NCBI GenBank assembly: GCA_030549775.1
Contig: CM060178.1
Location: 66,950,896 to 67,014,895, forward strand
Length of the DNA stretch: 64,000 nt
DNA from: Tamarix chinensis
Taxonomy: Eukaryota; Streptophyta; Magnoliopsida; Caryophyllales; Tamaricaceae
Reading direction: 5' to 3'
Part shown: positions 36,950 to 47,149 of the stretch, piece after piece
Layout of the letters: the number at the start of each line of letters is the position of its first letter
Position numbering within the stretch: position 1 is the first letter of the stretch
The notes under the pieces: model-generated
Databases searched by the model: none
What the model was told of the DNA's origin: nothing
Seen by the model: the letters and a program-made list of their open reading frames with translations, nothing else
Translations under genes and position numbers: made by a program

Positions 36950-39157
36950 GAATATTTGAGTCCAATTCAATGCAATTCGGTATTTGTCCATTTGTAATCA
37001 AATCTTGCTTGTTCATATGTGGAATCTTAGACTTATTGCAGTCCAACATTTACATCACCTCAACCATGCATGATTCTAATGTTCAAAATACACTATGCAA
37101 ATCTTCCATTGGGAATTCATCAAATGGCGTCTCCACAGCTAAAATAAGTTCATGATGTTGAAGTGAATTCATATCCAATATTCATGTTAGGACAATTTGC
37201 ATATCAAATCCATTCTCTCTGGCAACTTCTTCAAACTCAACATTGTTAACATCCAAATATGGTTTTGCATTATTTTGTTGAATAAATATGGTTAGGACCA
37301 TTTTTCTTTGAATGATGGCAAAAATTTATCGATCAAACAAGATCAAATAACATCTTTAGTAACCATTATTATTGCTTTTTTCTCTGACGTACCTGCTGCT
37401 TGATTTTTATGACTCCTCTTGGCGGCTTTCTTGCATCTCTATGGCCATATTCCAATTTTCCTATCAAAGATTTTGTTGGAGACGATGCATGGAGAAGCAA
37501 CAACAACCAAGAACATTATCTTCGTGATAATTGTTTACTTTTGCATGTGCGATATGGTTCTGTTTCTTCCCATTGTAGATAATACTTTTGTGATGTCTTA
37601 GTTGTATAAACCACTTTTCATCAATATGAAATCGATTATGCATATTGACAAATAAAGGTTGACTAGTAAGTTAATGGTTGTCTATCATTGATAAGCAAAA
37701 TTCTAACTCGACCTTTTTGTTGTCTTTCGATAAATATGGTTTCATCATCGCAACACGACAAATATATCCTCCTTTGATTCTCCTATGTACAGTTGGATTC
37801 AATGTACCCAACCTTTGATAATGATATAATATTTGTTTGTCGATACAGAGGAACACCCTTTCATTTCCTCAAAGTGATGCATATGCCAATACAAATTGGG
37901 TCAAGTTAGGAAGGTGGTTATCAATGAGGGATAGCTGAATAAGAAAACAGAGAAGAGGGTGAAGAAAATTGGTTGAATATGATCTTTGGTACCTCCTTGG
38001 ATCATATACCAACAAGAACCACCTAAGGTTTCAATACTTAGGATAAATCTTGTGAGATTTTAGGATTCAAACTTCAAACTCATGCACTAGAGTTGAAGGT
38101 GACTGATTTCTGCTGAGAGAAATAAGATAGTCAAATTCTGAGTTCCTTCTTTCATTCAAGTGTGAGCCCAACACTTATAGGAGAGTGTTGGGTCTCATTT
38201 AGTTGTAATACAACTCAACAAAAAAAAGGACTGGTTTGGTTAACTAACCAAACTAGTTAGTTGTCAAAGAGACTAACTTTAACCAGTTTAATCCTAACCA
38301 AAACTAAAGTTGACTTTGTACTAGCTAAAACAGAGAAATCAGAATTGTTTGGGACCTTCCCAATGTCTTACATCTGACTGGGGAGGCTCCTTACAAGTTG
38401 ATAAGCTAAAAACATCATTAAAAGTAAAAAGTAAAAGTAGCTTTTATGCTAAAGACTAAAAACATTATTAAAAGCATAAAGCAGAAAGTAACTTTTCTGC
38501 TGCAAGCCTAAAGTGCCATCATAGCTTGAGCATAGGTTTCTTTTCTTCCAAAAAAGGTCTGCCTCCTCAGATGCTTGTAGCTGTTGCTGCTGCTAGTGCC
38601 CACATCTGCCCCAAAAAAGTGGAGTTGTGGCTGCTATTGTGGGACCTGAATTGTAGCCTATCCTTGGCTGGGTAGTGAGCCATTTAAGCCAAAAAAATGA
38701 GCCACTAAGGTGCAAAAGGTGGTGGCTGGATTGGAGTTTTGCATGACTTTCATGGCTTGGGGTTTAGTTAAACTAATTAGTCCAAGTGAGGAGGTTTTTA
38801 TGTCCCCCTGACTTAGAGAAATTAACAACTAAATTAATATCCCGGATAATGGATGCTCCTGCATCACAAAGTCTAATTTGACTCTTTTACGACCAACCTT
38901 TTTCACAAGCTTTGAAGAGAAATCTAGGGTACTTTTATTTTTCTGCAATGGATGATGCCAAATGCGAGATACCAATCTTGAACTTTTGGAGAATTCATTT
39001 GCCACTTTTGAACTGACATTTTTTTTTCTAGCTTTCTTTTATGGTATTGTAAATGTAGCTTCTTATGAACTTCTCTCTTAGTTTCGAGGATGAAGTTCTT
39101 TTTCTTCTTTGTATGATTGTGCATGTAATCTCTCGGAAAATTATTCAATTCAATCAT
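36950..39157 (-). pseudogene. mariner transposase pseudogene
   Basis: From the N-terminal side (39157 downwards) it shows a weak helix-turn-helix region and VGRKRVKLD (about 38871-38897). An LTR insertion then interrupts it (37875-38866). It resumes with EEMKG, HRRIKGG, MMKPYLSKDNKKVELEFCLS, FHIDEKWF (about 37608-37632, first catalytic Asp kept), KIGIWP, and IFIQQNNAKPYLD (about 37259-37280), where the second catalytic Asp is replaced by Asn. The NSPDLN block with the third Asp is missing. The end is LESCMVEVM and KSKIPHMNKQ. Several stops and frameshifts make it inactive. Confidence 0.85.
37875..38866 (-). mobile_element. solo LTR, 992 bp, inside mariner transposase
   Basis: Exact 5-bp duplications CAAAG lie at 37870-37874 and 38867-38871. 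On the minus strand the LTR starts TGATGCAGGAGC and ends GCATATGCATCA, inverted TGATGCA/TGCATCA termini. A TATA-like CTCCTATAAGTG occurs on the minus strand near 38175, which suggests that orientation. If it is removed, the mariner frame runs from GRKRVKLD into EEMKG. No coding region is inside and the family is not assigned. Confidence 0.93.
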
Positions 39158-39242
39158 ATTTTATGATGATTCTAGATTAGTCTTAATAAGTAAGAGGATA
39201 AGCTATCCATTTTCCCTTATGATTACATGCAACGATTCATAC

Positions 39243-39505
39243 TATGGTTTTAAAAATTGAACCGTTGTCATTATTGATTCACCGGTTTAGTAGTTGGATG
39301 TTCGATGGTTTGGATTGGTCAATGTAGTGGTACATATATGGTCAAATAATGTGCGACGTGTAAAAAAAATAACAACATACAAATCTAATTGGCTTTTAGA
39401 CCCGTTTGTGGGTTTTTTTTGGTCTGAGATCTAAAGAACTATATTGGTGAATTGAATCTGTTCACTCGTCGGACTGGCTGGTTTTGTTTGGTTTTCAATT
39501 CTATG
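39243..39505. mobile_element. hAT-type MITE, 263 bp, inside the mariner
   Basis: The left end TATGGTTTTAAAAATTGAAC and the right end GGTTTTCAATTCTATG are imperfect inverted repeats. ATTCATAC (39235-39242) and ATTAGTAC (39506-39513) form a 6-of-8 duplication. ACCGGTTTAG and related words inside recall the hAT-like element at 29538-30917. Confidence 0.6.
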
Positions 39506-40384
39506 ATTAGTACTAATTACATCTTGCAAATGTAAATTTTCAGAACCCATTTGATGGATAAAGAATTATGTCTAGCCAAAAAAAAAAGAGAAGGTGTGAT
39601 ATAACTAAATTTTGGCTCATAAAGTTAGTGATAACTGATAATAGTATGACAAAAAATGGTACTTGACCGATCTTCTTTACCCACCATTTAACCGTCTCTT
39701 CATTTGCCTCTAAATGCCTCTATACATGTGACATTATTGATAGTAGTTTTATTGCTAGTCATCATACTGTATAATGGTTTCTTCATGAATATGTTCACAA
39801 TAAAAGGGAGGAAAAAATTGAATGCCATACAATTGTGGTAGTTCTAATTGATGTATGCCGGTCTTCACGTCTTACTATGTATTGAGTGTTGAGAGAGTAA
39901 GAATAGTCGCAGTAATGTTCGTAAGTAGTTTTGATCCAACTTCCAAGATAACTATTCAGTTTAATTATTTAATGTACCTGATCTTAAGAAATCATAGACC
40001 ATGAACATGAAGTGTGGGTATTTGATTGAGTAAGGTTATAATGGGAAACTTAAGTAAAAAATAAATAAATTCAATTTTCTAATACATTAATTAATCTTTC
40101 TTAATATGAGTGAAAAAAGTATTAAACCATCTTTTAGGGATAGAGGGATTATTATCTGGATTTAGTATTTTTATGTGTTTATCCTTAGGAATCAGTAACT
40201 TTTGAGATATTGTTGATATTATTTAGGTCTTATCTTTTATTGTTCTTTGGCCTATTTATATGTCTTTTGGCTTATGCTAGTTCATGTGTTTGTGATTAAT
40301 AATACTAAGTATTTGGGGTCTTTGAGAAACCTTCGGGGTTTATTGATAAACCCTTAAGGCTAGAGCATATCCTTGCTCAATACA

Positions 40385-40952
40385 TAAGTGAGTTTCCCGC
40401 ATTCCTATGACTTTGAACAAGAAAATATTGAAATGAGAAGAGAAAATGTTATGGATGAGACCTATTGGTTCAAAGAAAATAAAGAACTCAAAATTATCAT
40501 TAATCTTAATCGTAATTGTTGGTCTGAAACTTACAACGAAAATGAACATAAATAAGATGAAGAACGACTGAATTAAATATGGAAGGGTAGGGACAATGAT
40601 TGAATGAAGGAATTGTTGGAAGGATGAGGAAGGTAGTAGGAGGTTTTTGTAAGAGGATGGTTACTTAGGATTAGGAGGAAGTAGAAGGATGTGCATTGCA
40701 AGGAGGAAGGGATGAAATGAGTTTTGGTCTTTTGGATTTATGTGATGAGATGAATGTAAATGATGAAATGTGCTTTGTCCAACCCATTTAGTGCAATGAA
40801 GTAGGAAACTAGAAAAGAAGGGGCGACATAGACTTATTTTCATTTTTATAACCATCCCCCAAACCACAACCATAGTAGTAATGATAATTATAGTAATAAT
40901 AATAAAAACTACAGCAACTGTATTATTATTATCTTTATTATTGTAGTAATTG
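40385..40952. other. no feature recognised
   Basis: AT-rich plant sequence with a purine-biased stretch around 40560-40700. No frame is supported. Confidence 0.4.
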
Positions 40953-40961
40953 TAATAATAA

Positions 40962-42708
40962 GGGAAAATACATCAAACAATCTGATTTTTTTTTGCGAAA
41001 TATATAATATAACCTTGAGATTCTAGAAATTTATACATAATATTGAGTTTACACCTTTATGCATTAGATAATCTTCTGTTTATTTTTGCCATCAAAAATT
41101 CAAAAATTAGCTTATGAAATGACTATAGTAACCTTGTGTATACTACATTCATTTCCCTCCATTTAATGAGACTTTGAAATGACTAATATACCCTTACACT
41201 AATTACGTTTCTTTTTACGCCATTTCTTCATCCAATTTCATATATATTTTTTTGAAGAGAAATACCTATAATGCTCCCCAATTTTCTGCCATTAACTTTT
41301 TGACATTCCATCATTTTTTTTCAAAAGCAAAGAAACTGATCATGATATTTTTACTTCTACTTTATCACTTCCCGTCCTTTATCTAAGTCGTTCTCCATCT
41401 TATTTTCAAGATAAATTATCTGAAATCATTTATAAACAAGAAAAAATTGCCCCTATTTATTAAAAATCATAAATAAACTTCAAAATCTAGAAAAGATCTT
41501 AAAATTCAAATGAAAAAAAAAATCAATAATGTCTTTGTATAGTTAAAAACCTTTTCAAATTCTATGAAAAGTTCTAGAATTTTATTAAAAAATTCTAAAA
41601 TATTTGAAATTCGAACAAATCTAATAATATTGATAATTGTCTTAAAATATTATAAAAATTGTCATAAATATATAAAAATTATCAAATCACATAATAATAA
41701 TTTCTAGGTTTAAAAGTTATCAATTAAATATATAAATTTTTTATGAAACTAAAATAACAAAAGTATCCTCTGCACTAGATAGACCTAGAACCTTGATAAC
41801 CTAATTTCTTGTATAATTTAAAAGGACAAAAAAAAAAAAAATCCCAGATATGAAAAAAGTGGAATGGAAAAAACATTTTTTGCGCTAGTGTCTGTACCGA
41901 TTTTCCTTGATTAAATTGAAATGACAAAAACAACCTTTGCTTTAGATAATCTTTTTCTAAATGTGTGAGGGCATTTTTTTCATTTCAATTTATTCATGAA
42001 AATTCAGTACTGGTGTTAGGATTATCTAGTGCAAATGGTGCTTTTATCATTTTAAATGTTGGGAATGTTTTTTTTTGTCCTTTCAAATTATTCAAGAAAA
42101 TTGGGTATTTGGGGTACTAGGGTTATTTTGTACAAAAGGTATTTTTATCGTTTTAAATCATGAAAATTTTATTCATCTTAATTTTTTTTTAATAATTTTT
42201 AAAATTGTTATAAAATTTTATGGGTTTTTATACATGTATGATGGATTTTATAATATTTTAATAAAATTCATGAACTTTTCATGAAAATCTAGGAATACTA
42301 TTAAAGAATTTGAAGACATTTTTTTTTGGATTTTGTAAGATATTTTCCATCTGGGAGAGTTTTTTATAACTTCTAATAAATAAAAAGCGGGAATTTTTTC
42401 TTTTCATAAATTTTAGGAGCATTATAGTTATTTCTCTTTGAAAAAAGATGAAAATGGGCGAAGAAATGGAGTGAAAAGAAATATAATTAGTATAAGGGCA
42501 TTTTCATCATATGCTCATTTAAATGGAGGAAAATTAACGTAGTATAATTAAGGATATTATGGTCATATCATGGGCTAATTTTGAATTTTAATGGATTGTT
42601 AGAAAGTTAATGATAAAAATAGACGGAGGGCTATCGGGTGTGCAAAGGTGTAAACTTAGGGTTATATTGTATATTTTGCAAAAATTGAGGGTGGTTTGGC
42701 ATTTTCCC
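40962..42708. mobile_element. foldback Mutator-like element, arms of about 0.85 kb
   Basis: The outer ends are GGGAAAAT and ATTTTCCC, and both halves are inverted copies along nearly the whole length. For example, TAATATAACCTTGAGATT / TTTACACC on the left matches the inverse of GGTGTAAACTTAGGG on the right, and TTAAAAGGACAAAAAAA near 41819 mirrors TTTTTTTGTCCTTTCAAA near 42070. The 9-bp flanks TAATAATAA (40953-40961) and TAATAATAG (42709-42717) match at 8 of 9, the length typical of Mutator insertions, although low complexity weakens this. There is no transposase; a non-autonomous foldback type. Confidence 0.8.
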
Positions 42709-42717
42709 TAATAATAG

Positions 42718-43497
42718 TAATAACAACTGCACATATAATATTTATAACGATTACAATAGTTACAATGATGATGATGAAAAAAATAAAAGTTCTTACAAAA
42801 GATGGATATTCTGATAAAATAAATTAAATTAATTCCTATTAGCTCGAAGTATATTTTCTTGAGTTGTCAAAGATCAGCCATTTGACAAAGTTGTGTTGCA
42901 CTTAACCAACTGGTTTCACGTCATCTCTATTTCTGTCTCTATCATTGTCTTGAAGCTTAACATTTTCATTTGCATATATGGTAAATAGCATAACTCCATG
43001 CTTTTTCTTTCTTTCTAAGAGTATACTTTGTCTATTCCCCTTCACCTCTTCCAGTAGTAGATGAATAAAATATGACTTGAATTCTAGACACCATAAATTT
43101 GTTCTTGAGGTATCAACCTCGATTTGCTAATATCCTCAACCCAAGTGTCACTTGTCACATATTTCAATCTGTGAGCAAAAGTAATTAAAATGATAATTCA
43201 TCTGTACAAATTAACATTCATGACATAGAAGTTTAGTAATACTGGAACTTTCAGATAATGGTAGACCTTTATAGAACATAGAAGTTTAGTGGCATTCAGA
43301 ATACAAACTAGAAGTAAATTTGATTTGAAAATGACTGCAGATTATCTAAATGAAATTAAAGCAAAGCAAATTATATCTTAACAGGCTAACAGCTATCACG
43401 ATGGAAATTAGCCTGCCAGCTTATTACACCAGATGAATATGTCGCAGCTTTGAGTAAGATACAAAAGCTTATTAATTGCTTCAACCAAAGAAACAGC
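42718..43497. other. no feature recognised
   Basis: Spacer between the foldback element and the chromovirus 3' LTR. No coding or repeat signal was found. Confidence 0.4.
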
Positions 43498-43887
43498 TGT
43501 TAATTCAGACCCTATCAACTAGGCTATCTATGCAAATTAATAGCAGAGAAGAGTAGAGAATGATCAGAGAATTTGTTTGGATTACTGGTTTAATGATACT
43601 CCAGGATGGTGCCTCCCGATATCGGCACACACCATACATACCCCCTCTCCACATACCAGTCCCTGCTATATATCCCCTACCGCACTGACTCCTCTCACCA
43701 CATGACTCAGCAGCTAACAAACTCCCTAATCGAATTGGCAAACTGCCCAATAACAGAAAATGACAGCTACGCTAAGGGAGATAACTAACAGAAATAAATT
43801 GAGAAATATATGCGGTCCTGCCCAGCTCATCCCCCTTCTCTGGTGACTCTGTGTCTCACATAGGTCGTCTTGATCAATGGCCTATCA
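43498..43887 (-). repeat. chromovirus 3' LTR
   Basis: 390 bp. The plus-strand text begins TGTTAATTCAGACCCTATCA and ends GGCCTATCA. It differs from the 5' LTR by scattered substitutions and small indels. Confidence 0.93.
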
Positions 43888-43902
43888 ATACCCTCCCCCT
43901 TG
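43888..43902 (-). promoter_or_regulatory. polypurine tract
   Basis: On the minus strand CAAGGGGGAGGGTAT lies immediately before the 3' LTR, the expected place and composition for the plus-strand DNA primer. It overlaps the 3' end of the pol frame (VQGGGY). Confidence 0.85.
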
Positions 43903-44200
43903 AACCTTCACATTTTCCTCAAGGTGCAAGGCTGGAAACCTCTCGTTCAGTGACTCAAAATCCTCCCAAGAAGACTCAAAATCTGGTAGTTCCCTCCATT
44001 TGATAAGTACTTCCAATTGTCCTCTTCTGTTGTAGCGCAGGTCAAGCACCTGTTCAGGCTCCACTTGTAGTTCCAGCTCTTCTGTCAGTGGTGTGGGAAA
44101 AGGTTGCACCTGTTGATGATTTCTCATTGCTCGTTTCAGCATTGAAACATGAAAAACAGGGTGGATTGACACCAGACCTGCCCAAAACCTTAGCAGCTAC
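43889..44200 (-). pseudogene. chromodomain end of gypsy pol
   Basis: The frame starts HPVFHVSMLKR, the conserved block before chromodomains, then runs through VEPEQVLDLRYNRRGQLEV, LIKWRELPDFESSWEDFES and ends FPALHLEEN. In the family this domain binds methylated histone H3 and guides integration. The 95-codon frame is open, but it is separated from upstream pol by a frameshift near 44170. Confidence 0.88.
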
Positions 44201-45150
44201 ACTGTAAGGCCCAGAAAACATGGGAGCTAACTTCTCGTTCACCCATTTAGCTAAGGACTTATGGCGGTATGGCTTAAGTTTCACATAGACCCATTCCCCA
44301 ATCGACAGTTGCAAGTCTCTTCTTTTGCGGTCAGCAGTATCTTTCATCAACTTTCAGTAACACTCTAGGTGATACTTCAGCTCTGCTATCATGAGGTCCT
44401 TGTCTCTCAACTCCTCATCCACGACAGCCAGTGGAGTATTACCCTTTGTATAACGGATCAACGGAGGAGTCCTATTATAAAGAGCTTGGAAAGGTGTAGT
44501 GTGTATAGCTGAGTGATAGGAAGTATTATACCAGTATTTAGCCCATGCTAACCATTTGGTCCACTGCTTAGGCTTGTCACAGCAGAAACAACGGAAATAG
44601 GTTTCTATACTCCTGTTCACCACCTCTGTTTAACCGTTGGTTTGATGATGGTAAGCTGAGTTGTGCCTCAAAACTGTTCCTTGTAGCTTGAATAACTCTT
44701 GCAAAAAATGACTAACAAAAACCTTATCCTTGTCTGACACTATTGTGCTGGAAATGCGGTGAAATCGGACAATTTCTTTAAGGAAAACAACAACCACAGA
44801 CTGTGCAGTGAAAGGGTGTTTTAGAGGAGTGAAGTGGGCATACTTGGACAGCCGGTTAACCACCCCCAAAACGCAACTGTATCCCTCTGAGCGTGGCATC
44901 CCCTCTATGAAATCCATGGTTATGCCTTCCCAAACTTGCTCAGGGATTGGTAGAGGCTATAATAACTCGGTTGGTGATAAAGTTTCTGTTTTATGCTGTT
45001 GACATATGGCATAGGTTGCTACAAATTTCCTCACCTGTTGTCTCATTCCTGGCCAGTACACATCTCGAGAGAGTTTATGGAAGGTGTGTAGGACCCTTGA
45101 GTTCCCCCCCACTACACCGCCTAGGGAATGTAAATTGAATTAGCAGGAAG
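44201..45150 (-). pseudogene. gypsy integrase, inactivated
   Basis: Motifs in order: VYWPGMRQQVRKFVATYAIC with one zinc-binding Cys apparently changed to Tyr, MDFIEGMPRSEG carrying the first catalytic Asp, VSDKDKVFVSHF with the second, then HHQTNG followed by an in-frame stop and TEVVNRSIETYF holding the Glu. The normal QTDGQTE is changed in Asp and broken at Gln. A second stop precedes the YADRKRRD-like C-terminal part (44054-44350, seen as KDTADRKRRD). It cannot give a working protein. Confidence 0.87.
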
Positions 45151-46058
45151 GACTAGCTGCCCTTTGAAGAGAAGATGTCCTTGATGCAAGGAATAATCCG
45201 CTACTAATCGTGGATTCATTTGCAACTGTTGTTTTACTTACCCAAAGTGCGAATCAACATCTATTTTGGTTTGTAAAGCCATCCAATCATGCACCCATGC
45301 AACCATGAGAGTCAACAAACTTGTTTCCCCATCTTCCCTCCTGGATAAGGCATCTGCTGCCTTATTTTCGCATTCCGACTTATACTCGATGTCAAAATTG
45401 TAGCTCAACAGCTTGGTAGCCCAATTTTGGTATTCCTATGCGACTACCCGCCGAACTGGTAGGTGCCGAAGACTTTTCTGGTTGGTGTGCACTGTAAATT
45501 TTTGCTCCAAATGGTAGGGTCGCCGTTGTCAAACTGCCAGTACTACTACTATGAACTCCTTTTCATAGACAGATTTTGTGTGAGCTCTCTTTCCCAGAGC
45601 TTGATTGAAATAGGCAATTGGTCGCTGACCCTGCATAAGTACAACTCCCAACCTAGCTTCCGACGCATTAGTTTCTACAATGAAGGGCTGAGAAAATCAG
45701 GTAATGCCAAAACAGGTACCTCAATCATGGCTCTCTTAAGAGCTTCAAATGTGGCCTGGGCTTCAAAATTCCACCCAAAGCAGTCCTTTTTCAATTGAGC
45801 TGTGAGAGGGGTTGCAATTTGCCTATATTTGGCTACAAATTTTCTGTAGTAGCTTGTCAAACCCAAAAAACCCCTTAGTTCTCTTAAGTTTCTTGGTGTG
45901 GACCACTCCAACATTACCCTGATCTTGGTAGGGTCTGCTGCCACTCGTTGGCCTGAAATGATGTGGCCTAAATATTCCAACTCCGTCTTACTAAATGAGC
46001 ACTTCTTCTCATTTACAAATAATGAGTGTGAGCGCAAGGTTTCTAAAGTCAGTTGCAA
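45151..46058 (-). pseudogene. gypsy reverse transcriptase C-part and RNase H
   Basis: 45675-46058 encodes HSLFVNEKKCSFSKTELEYL, GHIISG, a WSTPRNLRELRGFLGLTSYY thumb region, and FEALKRAM..PVLALPDF. The RNase H start reads FIVETNASEARLGVVLMQ; the usual ETDAS Asp, a catalytic residue, is Asn here. Downstream pieces YEKEF, TVHTNQKSLRHL and ADALSR (degraded to KAADALSRRED) confirm the domain. Stops interrupt the frame. Confidence 0.87.
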
Positions 46059-46500
46059 GTGTCTTTAGTGTTCCTCCAAGGTAGGGTTGTAGACTAAGAT
46101 ATCATCGAAGAACACCAGGAAGAACTTTTGTAAGGCCTAAACACTTCATTCATTGACAACTTAAAAGTAGCCGGGGCATTTGTCAACCCAAACGGCATTA
46201 CTAGGAATTCATAGTGGCCCTCATGTGTGTGAAAGGCTGTCCTTACTCGAATCTGATGATACCCCGACTTTAGGTCCAGTTTTGAAAATACTATTGCTCC
46301 ATGGAGCTCATCCAGCAGCTTATCAATAACAGGAATAGGGAATTTGTCTTGAACTATTACCCTATTAAGTGCGTGGTAATTCACACAAAACCTCCAAGTC
46401 CCATCCTTTTTCTTCACCAAGAGTATCGGGCTAGAGAAGGGACTCCTACTTGGCTGAATAATTCCTTTTGCTAGCATTTCAGGAACTAGCACCTCAATCT
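46059..46500 (-). pseudogene. gypsy reverse transcriptase N-part
   Basis: Contains [59 protein letters not shown] (first catalytic Asp), [16 protein letters not shown] and, after a small frameshift near 46130, VFFDDILVY with the catalytic Asp pair intact. This is the standard Ty3 order. Confidence 0.9.
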
Positions 46501-46849
46501 CATTTTTTTGAATTTAGGGGTAGCAATAGGGCCTAATGCTGACTAATGTAGTGCCTGGTTTGAGCTCAATTAAGTGGTCATGTGCTTTTGGAGGTGGCAG
46601 TCTAGTGTGTAGGACGAAAACATCCTGGAACTTACCTACTACCTGCTATATTTCCCAAGGTATCTCTCCTGGCTCCTTGCTAACCTCCGGGTGGATCTCC
46701 GAGGATGTGCACTCCAACAATAACCCCTGCCCTTCCTTTTATATGGTTCTCCTTATAGCCTTAAGGGAGACTTGGGTTTGACACAACCCAGGTTCCCCAT
46801 GTAATGTCGTTGTGGAATTTCCTAGGCTGAATTTCATCACTAACGCCTT

Positions 46850-47134
46850 CTAGTTTATATGGGTCATTCCCAACTTCGCTAGCCATTGCATCCTTAGGAT
46901 AACATCTGCTCTACCGAGTTCCAATGGTAATAAATCTTCCACCACTTCAATTTCCTGTAAAGATACCGACACCCCCTTACAAATTCCCCGGGTTTGCATT
47001 GATTCCCCCGTATCCACAATGACCCCATAATCGGCAGTGGTAGTGAGGGGCAAATTCAGTTCCTTAACAACATCTATTGCAATAAAATTATGGGTTGCCC
47101 TACTATCAATTGGCACAGTGACCGGGGTGAGCAC
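46850..47134 (-). pseudogene. gypsy aspartic protease
   Basis: The active site reads VPIDSRATHNFI, where the family has DSGATHNFI; Gly changed to Arg should disable the flap and active-site turn. GRADVILRMQWLAKLG matches the C-terminal ADVILGMxWL block. The 94-codon frame lies between the gag knuckle and reverse transcriptase. Confidence 0.85.
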
Positions 47135-47149
47135 CGATAGTACCTAATA

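Larger units (their letters stand above)
36040..40149 (-). mobile_element. plant mariner-like element (Tc1/mariner)
   Basis: The left terminus CTCCCTCGTCCCTAAAAGAT lies beside a TA at 36038-36039. The right terminus, inverted, reads ATCCCTCTATCCCTAAAAGA beside TA at 40150-40151. TA duplications and CTCCCTC-type ends are the hallmark of plant mariner and Stowaway elements. The interior encodes a decayed mariner transposase on the minus strand. The 4.1 kb length includes a 992-bp solo LTR and a 263-bp hAT MITE; without them the element is about 2.8 kb. It sits in the 3' LTR of the short LTR element. Confidence 0.88.
34813..40384 (+). mobile_element. short non-autonomous LTR element, 3' LTR split by a mariner
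   Basis: Two similar sequences, 34813 to about 35134 and 35934 to 36039 continued at 40150 to about 40384, share TTAAxTATTGGAA, GGCC..GTCCAAATG, TAGTTATTAA, TCTTTTG, TTTAGGT and TTGATAAACCC..AAGGCTAGAG. They act as direct LTRs. After the first comes GACATCAGAATCC, a decayed form of the tRNA-Met primer site TGGTATCAGAGC. The internal part (about 0.8 kb) has no gag or pol. The exact ends and target duplication are uncertain. Confidence 0.6.
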
